In this document: piece after piece, positions 52,705 to 61,670 of the stretch | How the letters are laid out: the number at the start of each line of letters is the position of its first letter | How positions within the stretch are numbered: position 1 is the stretch's first letter | Assembly (NCBI GenBank): GCA_947598825.1 | Contig: CANQFM010000005.1 | Span: forward strand, 1-64,000 | Reading direction: 5' to 3' | From: an uncultured Eisenbergiella sp. | GTDB lineage: Bacteria > Bacillota > Clostridia > Lachnospirales > Lachnospiraceae | Length of the DNA: 64,000 nucleotides | Translations under genes and position numbers: made by a program | Notes under the pieces: model-generated | What the model saw: the letters and a program-made list of their open reading frames with translations, nothing else | What the model was told of the DNA's origin: nothing | The model's database searches: none

Positions 52705-55234
52705 GTACAATCCCTATCGTTTGGAAACACAGATTGATGTGAATGGGAACAGGATTGCTACAGACAGTATTTTATATAAGGTGGTAAAGGGAAAACGTTT
52801 GCAGGAATGGGTTGGAAAATTTCCCCAGATGTTAGTAGACGAACTTAATTCGGTAGATTTTGATATTGAATTTTATGGGTTGCCGCTTGACTGGGATGAT
52901 TTTGAGGATGTATTCAATTATGCGAAGGAGCAAGGCATAATAAAAAAACTTAATCTGAAATTTATAGAGGGGAAATCGGATGAGGCTATTAATGAGAAAA
53001 TAGTAGATATATTTACGGACCTTCGGGAAGGACCGATAGATGACTTTAGGGATTCTAAACTGGAAAAGGCATTTGCAAATATTAACCAGACGGTTTTTCC
53101 GATAAATGTTATTGCAACAATGAGTTCCGGTAAGTCTACGCTTATTAATGCTCTGTTGGGAAAAAGAATCATGCCGTCGAAAAATGAGGCTTGTACAGCG
53201 ACGATCACGGAAATACTGGACGATGATACAGAACAGTTCGCGGCTGTTGTATACAATGAGGATGAAGTGATACTTCAAGAGATACCGGAACTTAGCTACG
53301 AGATTATGAGTGAGCTGAATGATAACGAGGAGGTACACAGGATAACTGCAAGAGGAAATATTCCTTTCCTTGATGCGAGAAGTACGGCATTAATGCTGGT
53401 AGATACGCCCGGACCGAATAATTCGCAGAATCAGGCCCATAAAAATACAACCTACAGGGCAATTAATAACGATTCAAACAATCTGATCTTATATGTACTC
53501 AATGGCACTCAGTTGTCTACGAATGACGATGCTTCCCTGTTGTCATATGTGGCAGATCAGATTAAAAAAGGTGGCAAACAGGTTAGGGATCGTTTTATTT
53601 TTGTAATTAATAAAATGGATGGTTTTAATCCGGAAGAGGAGGACATCGGGAAAGCGATTAAGGCCGCTAAAAGATACCTGGGAGCATATGGGATCGAAGA
53701 TCCGCAGATTTTCCCGTGCTCTGCGTATACGGCACTTAATATTCGAACCTATTTGGATAAAATTGATATTGATAACCTTACGCGAAATGATGAAAGAAAG
53801 CTTCCGGCTGCCGCCAGAGACACGCTTCCTATGATCGATAAATTTATTGATTATGAATCGATGCATCTGGAGCAATATTCCACTTTATCGCCGAGTGCCC
53901 AGAGAGAACTTGATTTCAAATTGCGTCAGGCAGAAAAAAACGGGGACACAAAAGAACAAGCGCTGATACATTGCGGTATTTATTCTATAGAGGCCGCTAT
54001 CACTGCTTATGTAAAGAAATATGCGAAAACAAAAAAAGTAAAAGACCTGGTAGAATCCTTTCAGGAGGTCTTAGAGAGTACGCAGGTTTTGACGAAGGCA
54101 AAGACGCAGGTCGCGATGGATGAACAGGCGGCCAAGGCCGCTGTGGAACGTGCCGCTATAGTGAAGGAAAAAATAAAGGATGGAAAGGAAGCGGCAGAGT
54201 TTAAAAAAAGAATTGAGGCGTTGAATCCGATAGGCTCTATTGAAGAGCGTGCAGAAATCCTTAAGGCCGAATCGGCAAAAAAAACAGGGCTTGTTTTTCA
54301 GCCATATGGAGATGTTATAACAAATAAAGACGAAGCGAAGCGCCTAGTGTCCCAATTTACTCTGCATAGTTCAGATTCGATTGCAGAATTAACTGCGGAA
54401 CTGGAGAGTGTTATAAGAAGGGAGGTAATGGAGACCGGAGAGAAATTATTGAAAGAGTATCAGGAAAAGCTGGAAAAGATAGATGAAAATGCGGATGATA
54501 AAACGCTTGATTTCGGCACCGCGGATCTCATTAAGGGTGCACTCAATAATATGAAAGAAAGCGCGAAAGAATGGTGCTCTGATGATTTTGCGGCTGCAAC
54601 AGTGGAGGATGTGGGAGAGACGACCTATGAGGACCGGGTTTATTATGAAAAGGTCGGCCAGGAAGAGGAACAGGTGGTCGCCGGGACAGAAAAAGTGAAG
54701 ATCGGTACTAAAAAAGTAAAGGTCGGCTCGCACAAAGAATGGACAGGAACAAAATCAGTTCAGAATCCAAAGAAAAAAGGGTTGTTGGGAAAGCTAAAAT
54801 TTTGGCAGCCCGATTATATAGAGAAAGATGTTTATGAGACAGTCATCGATTATAAGGATGAGGATGTTTACGATACCGTAGTGAAATATAAAACGGTGAT
54901 GCGTGATATTTACGAGGAAAAGCACGAAAAAATCGAAAAGTTTTCGGTGGAGACTGCAGTTATCCAGACGGGATTGATCAGTAAGCTCAGAAGAAGTCTT
55001 GACGAAGGGATTGAGGATGCTTTGAAGTATGCCGAGGAGCAGATTGACAGAATCAAAACTCAGTTTTCTAAACTTTTTGATGAATTGGACATGCTGATCA
55101 AACAAAAGTACGAAGAACTGGAAAAGTGTGCAAGTGATCAACAGACAAAAGAGGCGGCACTGGAGCAGAATAAAAAACTGCTCGCCTGGATTGAGGCCTG
55201 TCAGGCTGAAATTGAAGATGTTCTTAACATTTAA
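52685..55234 (+). CDS. Dynamin-like GTPase B (849 aa)
   Basis: G1 VIATMSSGKSTLINALLGKRIMPS, G3 DTPGPNNS, G4 NKMD; C-terminal helices; GTG start overlapping upstream gene by 20 nt. Confidence 0.9.
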   Translation: MAQVYVKYNPYRLETQIDVNGNRIATDSILYKVVKGKRLQEWVGKFPQMLVDELNSVDFDIEFYGLPLDWDDFEDVFNYAKEQGIIKKLNLKFIEGKSDEAINEKIVDIFTDLREGPIDDFRDSKLEKAFANINQTVFPINVIATMSSGKSTLINALLGKRIMPSKNEACTATITEILDDDTEQFAAVVYNEDEVILQEIPELSYEIMSELNDNEEVHRITARGNIPFLDARSTALMLVDTPGPNNSQNQAHKNTTYRAINNDSNNLILYVLNGTQLSTNDDASLLSYVADQIKKGGKQVRDRFIFVINKMDGFNPEEEDIGKAIKAAKRYLGAYGIEDPQIFPCSAYTALNIRTYLDKIDIDNLTRNDERKLPAAARDTLPMIDKFIDYESMHLEQYSTLSPSAQRELDFKLRQAEKNGDTKEQALIHCGIYSIEAAITAYVKKYAKTKKVKDLVESFQEVLESTQVLTKAKTQVAMDEQAAKAAVERAAIVKEKIKDGKEAAEFKKRIEALNPIGSIEERAEILKAESAKKTGLVFQPYGDVITNKDEAKRLVSQFTLHSSDSIAELTAELESVIRREVMETGEKLLKEYQEKLEKIDENADDKTLDFGTADLIKGALNNMKESAKEWCSDDFAAATVEDVGETTYEDRVYYEKVGQEEEQVVAGTEKVKIGTKKVKVGSHKEWTGTKSVQNPKKKGLLGKLKFWQPDYIEKDVYETVIDYKDEDVYDTVVKYKTVMRDIYEEKHEKIEKFSVETAVIQTGLISKLRRSLDEGIEDALKYAEEQIDRIKTQFSKLFDELDMLIKQKYEELEKCASDQQTKEAALEQNKKLLAWIEACQAEIEDVLNI

Positions 55235-55251
55235 GGAAAGAAGGCGATAAA

Positions 55252-55890
55252 ATGCATGATGAAGTGAAGAAATGTGCTGAAAGAAATGATATAAAGGGGC
55301 TGCGGTACATATTTGTCGATGCTCTGGATGTAGATCCTACATTTGATAAATACAGAGAAGACTATGAATATTGCAAGCAGAAGACCGATATTTTTGATTC
55401 GCATCGGGAGATTTCGCCTTTGATTTCCAATAGAAGCCAATGGACGCTGCAATATTGGGAACAGCTCAAATTAGATTTGATGAAGAATTTTTCAGAAAAA
55501 AGATTTGAGCATATGATTTCAGTGGCGAGGGTGGTTTACGCTGAAAAGATATCCCGGCTGGAACAGGAACGGCAGAAGAAAGAACAGGAAGAAAGCAGAA
55601 AAAATGCAGTCGAACAAAAGAGAAGAAGTCCTGAACCAGTCGTGGATACCGTTCGGATGAAAGAAATGCAGGATCAGCGGATCGCTGAGGCACAAAAGAA
55701 GCTAGAGGAAGAGAATAAAAGAATTGAAGCGGAACAGGCTGAGCAGAGAGCAAGAATAGCGGCCGCGCAAAAGAATGATACGCGGTCAGATATACAGTAT
55801 GGGAGAAGTATGCAAAAAAAAGCGTTGGGGATTGTTCTGGTCGGGGTATTGCTGATAGCAATAATATTCATAATGGTGATACTGCATTAG
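55252..55890 (+). CDS. Coiled-coil protein with C-terminal tail anchor
   Basis: Charged coiled coil then KALGIVLVGVLLIAIIFIMVILH*. Confidence 0.75.
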   Translation: MHDEVKKCAERNDIKGLRYIFVDALDVDPTFDKYREDYEYCKQKTDIFDSHREISPLISNRSQWTLQYWEQLKLDLMKNFSEKRFEHMISVARVVYAEKISRLEQERQKKEQEESRKNAVEQKRRSPEPVVDTVRMKEMQDQRIAEAQKKLEEENKRIEAEQAEQRARIAAAQKNDTRSDIQYGRSMQKKALGIVLVGVLLIAIIFIMVILH

Positions 55891-55934
55891 AACAATCCCT
55901 TGAAAAAACGATTCCGAGGCAAGAAAAAAGACTT

Positions 55935-56300
55935 TTGAAAAGCGCTGCATACGAAACGATAGTGTGGACAGACGAAATAAAGATAGAACGTTCAGTTGAC
56001 GGAAATTGGATATGGTGTACATTTTATATGAAAGAAAAAAGGGAATATCTGTATGAAAAGATACAGGACCAGAGAAGAATCGTGCAAATAGAAAATCACA
56101 GAGAAAGATGGAAATTGTGTCCAACAACCAAAACTTTCAATTATTTTGTTAAGCTGCAATTAGATGCAAACAATAAATATACCGGTTATTGTAAGGTGAT
56201 AGAAAAAAGGCTAGCAGATGTCAAGGGGATTCCTTTTCTTGGCACAAAAATTGAAGGCAATGACTGGAAGTATTACGGAAGGAGAAAAATGCAGACATGA
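55935..56300 (+). CDS. Small protein (about 121 aa), start uncertain
   Basis: Stop overlaps the HerA-like start (ATGA); no ATG/SD at proposed TTG start. Confidence 0.6.
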   Translation: MKSAAYETIVWTDEIKIERSVDGNWIWCTFYMKEKREYLYEKIQDQRRIVQIENHRERWKLCPTTKTFNYFVKLQLDANNKYTGYCKVIEKRLADVKGIPFLGTKIEGNDWKYYGRRKMQT

Positions 56301-59300
56301 GATTTGCAGATATGGAGAAAGCGGAAGCGATCAATCCGGGAAATGCTGCAATAACGCCTTCGCGGTTCCAGACAAAGCTGGATGACCGGCCGTATGCAGA
56401 GCCAGATCCAAAAAGTATGAGTCTTAATGTGTTGGAGGATAATCTGGGAAATTGTCTGAACATTATAGAAGATGAAGTAATGAAAGGATATGTAACGAGA
56501 TTAAACCAGCTGCCGATCGTTCAGCCGGAGGCTGTGATTGGTCAGAAACTGGGAGACATTCATTTCTTCAGGATTTCGGAGCTGGTTTATCAGGAAGATG
56601 AATTTTCTGCCGATAAGCTTGCCATGGTATTTCATACGCTGTCAAATAAACCCTGTACACTGGTATTGATGTTGAGAAGTGATGGGGAAAAGACAGATTT
56701 TTATCTTGGTGCAAGGCCAAACGGTTCAAATTCAGCCGGAACACTATTTCAAATGTTGAAACAAAGCTTATTGGGATTCTTCCCGGGCAGCCGGATATCA
56801 GAGTATTATGATGAGGATATGAGGAAGGATCTTGTGTCCGCTAAAGTTGGCTGCATATCGAGTGTGACGTGCATTGCTGATTATAAGCAAAATGAGAAAT
56901 GGATATCTGATAAGGAATTCATACAAGGGCTTGAAAAGTTTGTCTATACGATGGGAGGAAAGAGTTATACAGCGATCCTGATAGCGGACAGTGTTGAAAA
57001 TAATGAGTTGCTATGGCGGAAGCATGAATATGAACAGATTTATACACAAATCTCTCCTTTTGCAAATATGCAGATGAACTTTTCTGTTTCCGACGGAGGA
57101 AGCCTGGCCGTTGGAAACAGTGAAGGTTCGACAAGAAGTATTGCGCATACGGATACGAAAGGAATTTCAGCATCAAAGACGGAGGGATCAACGTATTCGA
57201 CGGGGACGAATGAGACAACAGGAAGTTCTGATACGCTTACGGATACGCATACGGAATCAAATTCTGTATCAAACGGAAAAACACATACAAAAGGAACGAC
57301 AGACGGGACCAGCAGAACGGTTACAAATGGATTTAATGTGGGGATGTATGCAGGCGGGGCGGGTGGTGGAGTATCGGCCGGAATATCTGCAGGATATAGT
57401 CATTCGGTCTCGAAAGGGACCAGCCATACGGATTCTGTGTCAGATTCCATTACTAAAACGTTGACCCATGGATTCAGTAATTCAAGTGGAACAAGCCATA
57501 GCAACAGTAAATCATCTGGAAAAACGGAAGGGAGAAGTATTTCAGCAAGCAAAGGGGTAGTTGCCAGTGAAAATACGTCGGATTCGATCAGTGATGCCTT
57601 TAATTTAGTTAATACAATGACCTTGACAGATTCTTTCGGAACTTCGAGAAGCATTGCTCTAAATTCTCGTAATATGACATTGGGCCTGGCCTTGGAGCGG
57701 ATCGAGAAACATCTGGAGCGGATTGAAGAATGCGAAAGCTTTGGTATGTGGAATTTTGCGGCATATTTTCTTGGGGAAACTGCAGCTGAGACGGAGACGG
57801 CGGCCAATATTTACAAATCAGTTATGGCAGGAACAGACAGCGGTATAGAGCGCAGCGCCATCAATTCATGGGTGGATGAAGAGGCTGTGAAGAGTCTTTT
57901 GAAATATATTCAAAGTTTTGTACACCCCCGGTTTGTATACAAAGGCTTCAGTTATGAAGAAGATCGATATGTTGCGGTGGATCCTTCCGCTTTGGTCAGT
58001 ACGAACGAACTGGCGATTCATATGGGAATGCCGCGGCATTCCGTCAGGGGGCTTCCCGTCGTGGAGCATGCGCAATTTGCGCAGGAAGTGATCGTCAGGC
58101 AGGAAAACAAAGCCGGGAAAATTAGATTGGGGAATATCTATAATCTTGGCCAGAAGACAAGTGCGGATTTGGAACTGGATGTGGAAAGCCTGACGATGCA
58201 TACTTTTGTAACAGGTTCCACAGGATCGGGGAAATCCAACACGATATATAAACTTCTCAGTGAACTGCGGAAAAAGGATGTAGCTTTTCTGGTGATTGAG
58301 CCGGCAAAAGGGGAGTATAAGAGTGCTTTTGGGTCAGACCCGGATGTACAAATATACGGAACCAATCCCAATTTGAAAGAGGCTCAAATGCTTAGGATCA
58401 ATCCTTTTCGGTTCCCGGCACATATTCATGTTCTGGAGCATTTGGACCGGTTAATTGAGATATTTAATGTTTGTTGGCCGATGTACGCAGCCATGCCAGC
58501 TATTTTAAAGGATTCCGTGGAAAGGGCTTATGTAGAATGTGGGTGGGATCTCGAATTATCTGAGAACAGATATGATAGTAGGTTGTTTCCGAATTTCAGA
58601 GATGTTGTGAAACAGATCAGACTGGTACTTAAAGAAAGTGATTATTCTAATGATAATAAAGGAGATTACACAGGTTCCCTTGTCACAAGGCTCAGGTCGT
58701 TGACGAATGGAATCAATGGTTTGATCTTTACGACAGATGATGTTGAGGATAGCCGGTTGTTTGATGAAAATTCGATCGTCGATCTCAGTCGTGTGGGTTC
58801 CGCAGAAACAAAGTCGTTAATCATGGGCTTTCTTGTTCTTAAACTACAGGAATACCGCATGGAGCAAAGAAGCGTCGGAGCCGGTATCAATGAACGGCTC
58901 CGTCATGTGACGGTATTGGAAGAGGCCCATAATCTGCTAAAGAGGGTGACAGCCGGGCAGGGCGGTGAAGGCGCAAATATGCTTGGGAAATCTGTTGAGA
59001 TGCTTGCCAATTCCATTGCTGAAATGAGGACATATGGAGAAGGATTTATAATTGCAGATCAGTCTCCTGGGCTGCTCGACATGTCTGCCATTAGGAATAC
59101 AAATACCAAAATCATTTTACGCCTGCCTGACATCGGTGACAGAGAATTGGTTGGAAAAGCGGCAGGACTGAATGATAAACAAATTACCGAGCTCACGAAA
59201 CTTGAAAAAGGTGTTGCTGCCGTTTCTCAAAGTGACTGGCTTGAACCGGTGCTTTGTCAGGTTGACAGGTTCGATGAATCAGAACTATTTTTTTTGCCGG

Positions 59301-59767
59301 GCCAGAAGGACAGGGTATTTTTAAATGGTATAGATAATCTGGAAGTGTCAAAGTCTTTACTGGAATGCATCATGAACAAAGGAATCTATCGTAAGGGAGA
59401 CAAAGCGGATTTACTTAAATTAAAGGATGCTGTTTTGAAATCCAAATTGGATTCGTCTGTTAAATGTGATTTTTTTAAATATTTAAATTCGGACACAAAC
59501 ATTGCGGTGAGTTCCCTGAGAAAACTTATTTATGATTTTCTGAAAGCGGAAAATGCGATAGATGCTTCAAGGCATTGCCGGGATATTGTTTCATGGGTGC
59601 ATTCTGTGGCAGAGAAGCTCGAACCTGACATCACACTTTATCCGAGTGAGCGGATCGATCTTATTATGGCGCTCTTGATTAATGAGAAAGCGCTGCAGGA
59701 TGAATCCTATAACGATATACTCAATAGATTTACCGAGGTTTACGAGATGAAGGGAGGCGTGTATTAA
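56297..59767 (+). CDS. HerA/DUF87-type ATPase with Ser/Thr/Gly-rich insert (1156 aa)
   Basis: Walker A FVTGSTGSGKSNTIYKLL, Walker B VTVLEEAHNLL, IADQSPGLLD; S/T/G-rich region ~57080-57660. Confidence 0.88.
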   Translation: MRFADMEKAEAINPGNAAITPSRFQTKLDDRPYAEPDPKSMSLNVLEDNLGNCLNIIEDEVMKGYVTRLNQLPIVQPEAVIGQKLGDIHFFRISELVYQEDEFSADKLAMVFHTLSNKPCTLVLMLRSDGEKTDFYLGARPNGSNSAGTLFQMLKQSLLGFFPGSRISEYYDEDMRKDLVSAKVGCISSVTCIADYKQNEKWISDKEFIQGLEKFVYTMGGKSYTAILIADSVENNELLWRKHEYEQIYTQISPFANMQMNFSVSDGGSLAVGNSEGSTRSIAHTDTKGISASKTEGSTYSTGTNETTGSSDTLTDTHTESNSVSNGKTHTKGTTDGTSRTVTNGFNVGMYAGGAGGGVSAGISAGYSHSVSKGTSHTDSVSDSITKTLTHGFSNSSGTSHSNSKSSGKTEGRSISASKGVVASENTSDSISDAFNLVNTMTLTDSFGTSRSIALNSRNMTLGLALERIEKHLERIEECESFGMWNFAAYFLGETAAETETAANIYKSVMAGTDSGIERSAINSWVDEEAVKSLLKYIQSFVHPRFVYKGFSYEEDRYVAVDPSALVSTNELAIHMGMPRHSVRGLPVVEHAQFAQEVIVRQENKAGKIRLGNIYNLGQKTSADLELDVESLTMHTFVTGSTGSGKSNTIYKLLSELRKKDVAFLVIEPAKGEYKSAFGSDPDVQIYGTNPNLKEAQMLRINPFRFPAHIHVLEHLDRLIEIFNVCWPMYAAMPAILKDSVERAYVECGWDLELSENRYDSRLFPNFRDVVKQIRLVLKESDYSNDNKGDYTGSLVTRLRSLTNGINGLIFTTDDVEDSRLFDENSIVDLSRVGSAETKSLIMGFLVLKLQEYRMEQRSVGAGINERLRHVTVLEEAHNLLKRVTAGQGGEGANMLGKSVEMLANSIAEMRTYGEGFIIADQSPGLLDMSAIRNTNTKIILRLPDIGDRELVGKAAGLNDKQITELTKLEKGVAAVSQSDWLEPVLCQVDRFDESELFFLPGQKDRVFLNGIDNLEVSKSLLECIMNKGIYRKGDKADLLKLKDAVLKSKLDSSVKCDFFKYLNSDTNIAVSSLRKLIYDFLKAENAIDASRHCRDIVSWVHSVAEKLEPDITLYPSERIDLIMALLINEKALQDESYNDILNRFTEVYEMKGGVY

Positions 59768-60390
59768 TGCCCGAAAACTTTTCAAAAAATGAGATTAAGG
59801 AAATATCCAGTCCGGAGGTAGAGAACTATAGGGAAATTAAACCGGAAGGGGATATGACGCTTGAAAAAGCACGGGATTTTTGGGATAATATTTTCAAAGA
59901 TGCCACAGTAGAAGATGAAACGATACAAGAGTCTTCAAAAACAGATGGAAAGGAAAAGCTGGAGAGTGAGCTGAAAGAGGTGGTGGAAGATTATGTTCAG
60001 GATTTAAAGGATAAATCTGATTGTCCTGAAACAGTTCCAGACTCCCCATTTGAAGTTGATGATCTGGAAAGAATCTCCCCGGAAGAGAATGCAAAAATGC
60101 GGGAAGAGTTTTATGATGTAAAAGATCAGTTGAAGAAAGAGTGGGAACAGATCAACGAAAGGTCATGGCCCAAATATGAAGAGGATGTTTATTCGTCCAA
60201 CGGAAAGCTCATAAGGGAAAAGGGAAGCGATTATGATGCGCATCATATACAACCGCTGGGAATGGGCGGCAAAAATGAGGCATCCAATATCACGCCGCTG
60301 CATGCAGAAGAACATTATGACAAACAGGGTATTCATGCACCGGACAGCCCATATTCAAGAATGAATCAGATATTAGGAGGAATGGATTGA
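59767..60390 (+). CDS. HNH nuclease toxin-like protein
   Basis: GSDYDAHHIQPLGMGGKNEASNITPLHAEEHYDKQGIHAPDSPYSRM; TAATG overlap with HerA-like gene. Confidence 0.85.
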   Translation: MPENFSKNEIKEISSPEVENYREIKPEGDMTLEKARDFWDNIFKDATVEDETIQESSKTDGKEKLESELKEVVEDYVQDLKDKSDCPETVPDSPFEVDDLERISPEENAKMREEFYDVKDQLKKEWEQINERSWPKYEEDVYSSNGKLIREKGSDYDAHHIQPLGMGGKNEASNITPLHAEEHYDKQGIHAPDSPYSRMNQILGGMD

Positions 60391-60749
60391 TGATGCCAGA
60401 AAAATATTTTGAGATGATCATGAATGAAAATGTGGATAATGAAAAAGTTCAGAAAATGGAAGGTTTATATGGCACAGCCTTACCTGTGATTATTCAGAAG
60501 CTTATATCATACGCTGCGGAAACTGTTTTCCTGAGCAATGGTGTGAGGATATTGTCGTATGATGAGATCATCGATGCTGGAAAGGACCTTCATGTGGATT
60601 TTATAGGAAAGAAAATACTGCCAGTTGCCGATTGCGGAGAAAATGATTTTATTGTATATCATTTGGTTGCCGGAATCTGGTCAAAATATAATATTATCGA
60701 TGAAGTGGCATTTTCAAAGAAAAGCGACCTGATGGAGTTGCTGAAATAG
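60387..60749 (+). CDS. SUKH (SMI1/KNR4)-like immunity protein
   Basis: LPVADCGENDFIVYHLVAGIWSKYNIIDEVAFSKKSDLMELLK; ATGA overlap with HNH gene. Confidence 0.75.
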   Translation: MMMPEKYFEMIMNENVDNEKVQKMEGLYGTALPVIIQKLISYAAETVFLSNGVRILSYDEIIDAGKDLHVDFIGKKILPVADCGENDFIVYHLVAGIWSKYNIIDEVAFSKKSDLMELLK

Positions 60750-60911
60750 TTCGCAGAATGTTTGTATTGTGTTTATGAAAGCGGACAGGCTGATAGTTCG
60801 AGGGAATTCGTTAGTAATGACAGTTCCTCAGAGAAATATTTTTTCGGACGGTTTGAAGAAAAGAACAGGAAAATAGCTGAAAAGTATCAATTATAAATGA
60901 TACCTATGAAC

Positions 60912-60939
60912 CCGTGCGGCAGGCCAATCTACCGCACGG
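60912..60939. terminator. Terminator at island end
   Basis: CCGTGCGG CAGGCCAATCTA CCGCACGG ATTTTAT. Confidence 0.75.
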
Positions 60940-60960
60940 ATTTTATGATCTGGGGCGCCC

Positions 60961-61485
60961 TCACCCCAGCTTTTCCGGCTCCGGATAGTCGACGCCGAAG
61001 GTTTCCACCGTTATGGACTGTATCCGCTGCGGGAAGCGGGGCCTGTCGTTCCAGTCAGTGGACGTTTCCGCGATGGCGTCCACAACGTCCATGCCGTCCG
61101 TCACCTTGCCGAAGGCCGCATACTGGCCGTCTAAGTGGGGCGCATCCTTATGCATGATGAAAAACTGGCTTCCGGCGGAATCGGGATCCATGGCACGGGC
61201 CATGGAGAGGACCCCTGCGGTGTGCTTTAGATCGTTTTGGAAGCCGTTGGCGGCAAATTCCCCTTTGATGCTGTAGCCGGGGCCGCCGCAGCCGTTCCCT
61301 TCGGGATCGCCGCCCTGGATCATGAAACCGCTGATCACGCGATGGAAGATCAGGCCGTCATAAAATTTCTTCTGAATGAGGCTGATAAAATTGCGCACCG
61401 ATTCCGGCGCGGTTTCGGGATAGAGTTCCGCCCGGATGACGCCGCCGTCTTCCATAGTAATGGTAACAATAGGATTTTGTGCCAT
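60961..61485 (-). CDS. Peptidyl-prolyl cis-trans isomerase (cyclophilin type)
   Basis: FYDGLIFHRVISGFMIQGGDPEGNGCGGPGYSIKGEF. Confidence 0.96.
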   Translation of the reverse strand: MAQNPIVTITMEDGGVIRAELYPETAPESVRNFISLIQKKFYDGLIFHRVISGFMIQGGDPEGNGCGGPGYSIKGEFAANGFQNDLKHTAGVLSMARAMDPDSAGSQFFIMHKDAPHLDGQYAAFGKVTDGMDVVDAIAETSTDWNDRPRFPQRIQSITVETFGVDYPEPEKLG

Positions 61486-61670
61486 AAAATCTTCCTTTCC
61501 TGTAAAAAATGTATTAAGATGACAGAGGGGCCGCCCTGTTTTACAAGGGCGCTTTCCGTTTATGACTATTGTATAGGAAAAAAGCTCCGCCGTAAAGATA
61601 AAAAAAGCGATCCGCAAAAACGGAAACGGTCCGCGAAAGGGGCAGGCGGTTCTTTTGAAAGGGGAAGATC

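Noticed and set aside
57111-57464. Arg-rich overlapping plus ORF inside the HerA-like gene
   Set aside because: Artefact of low-complexity repeat read in another frame.
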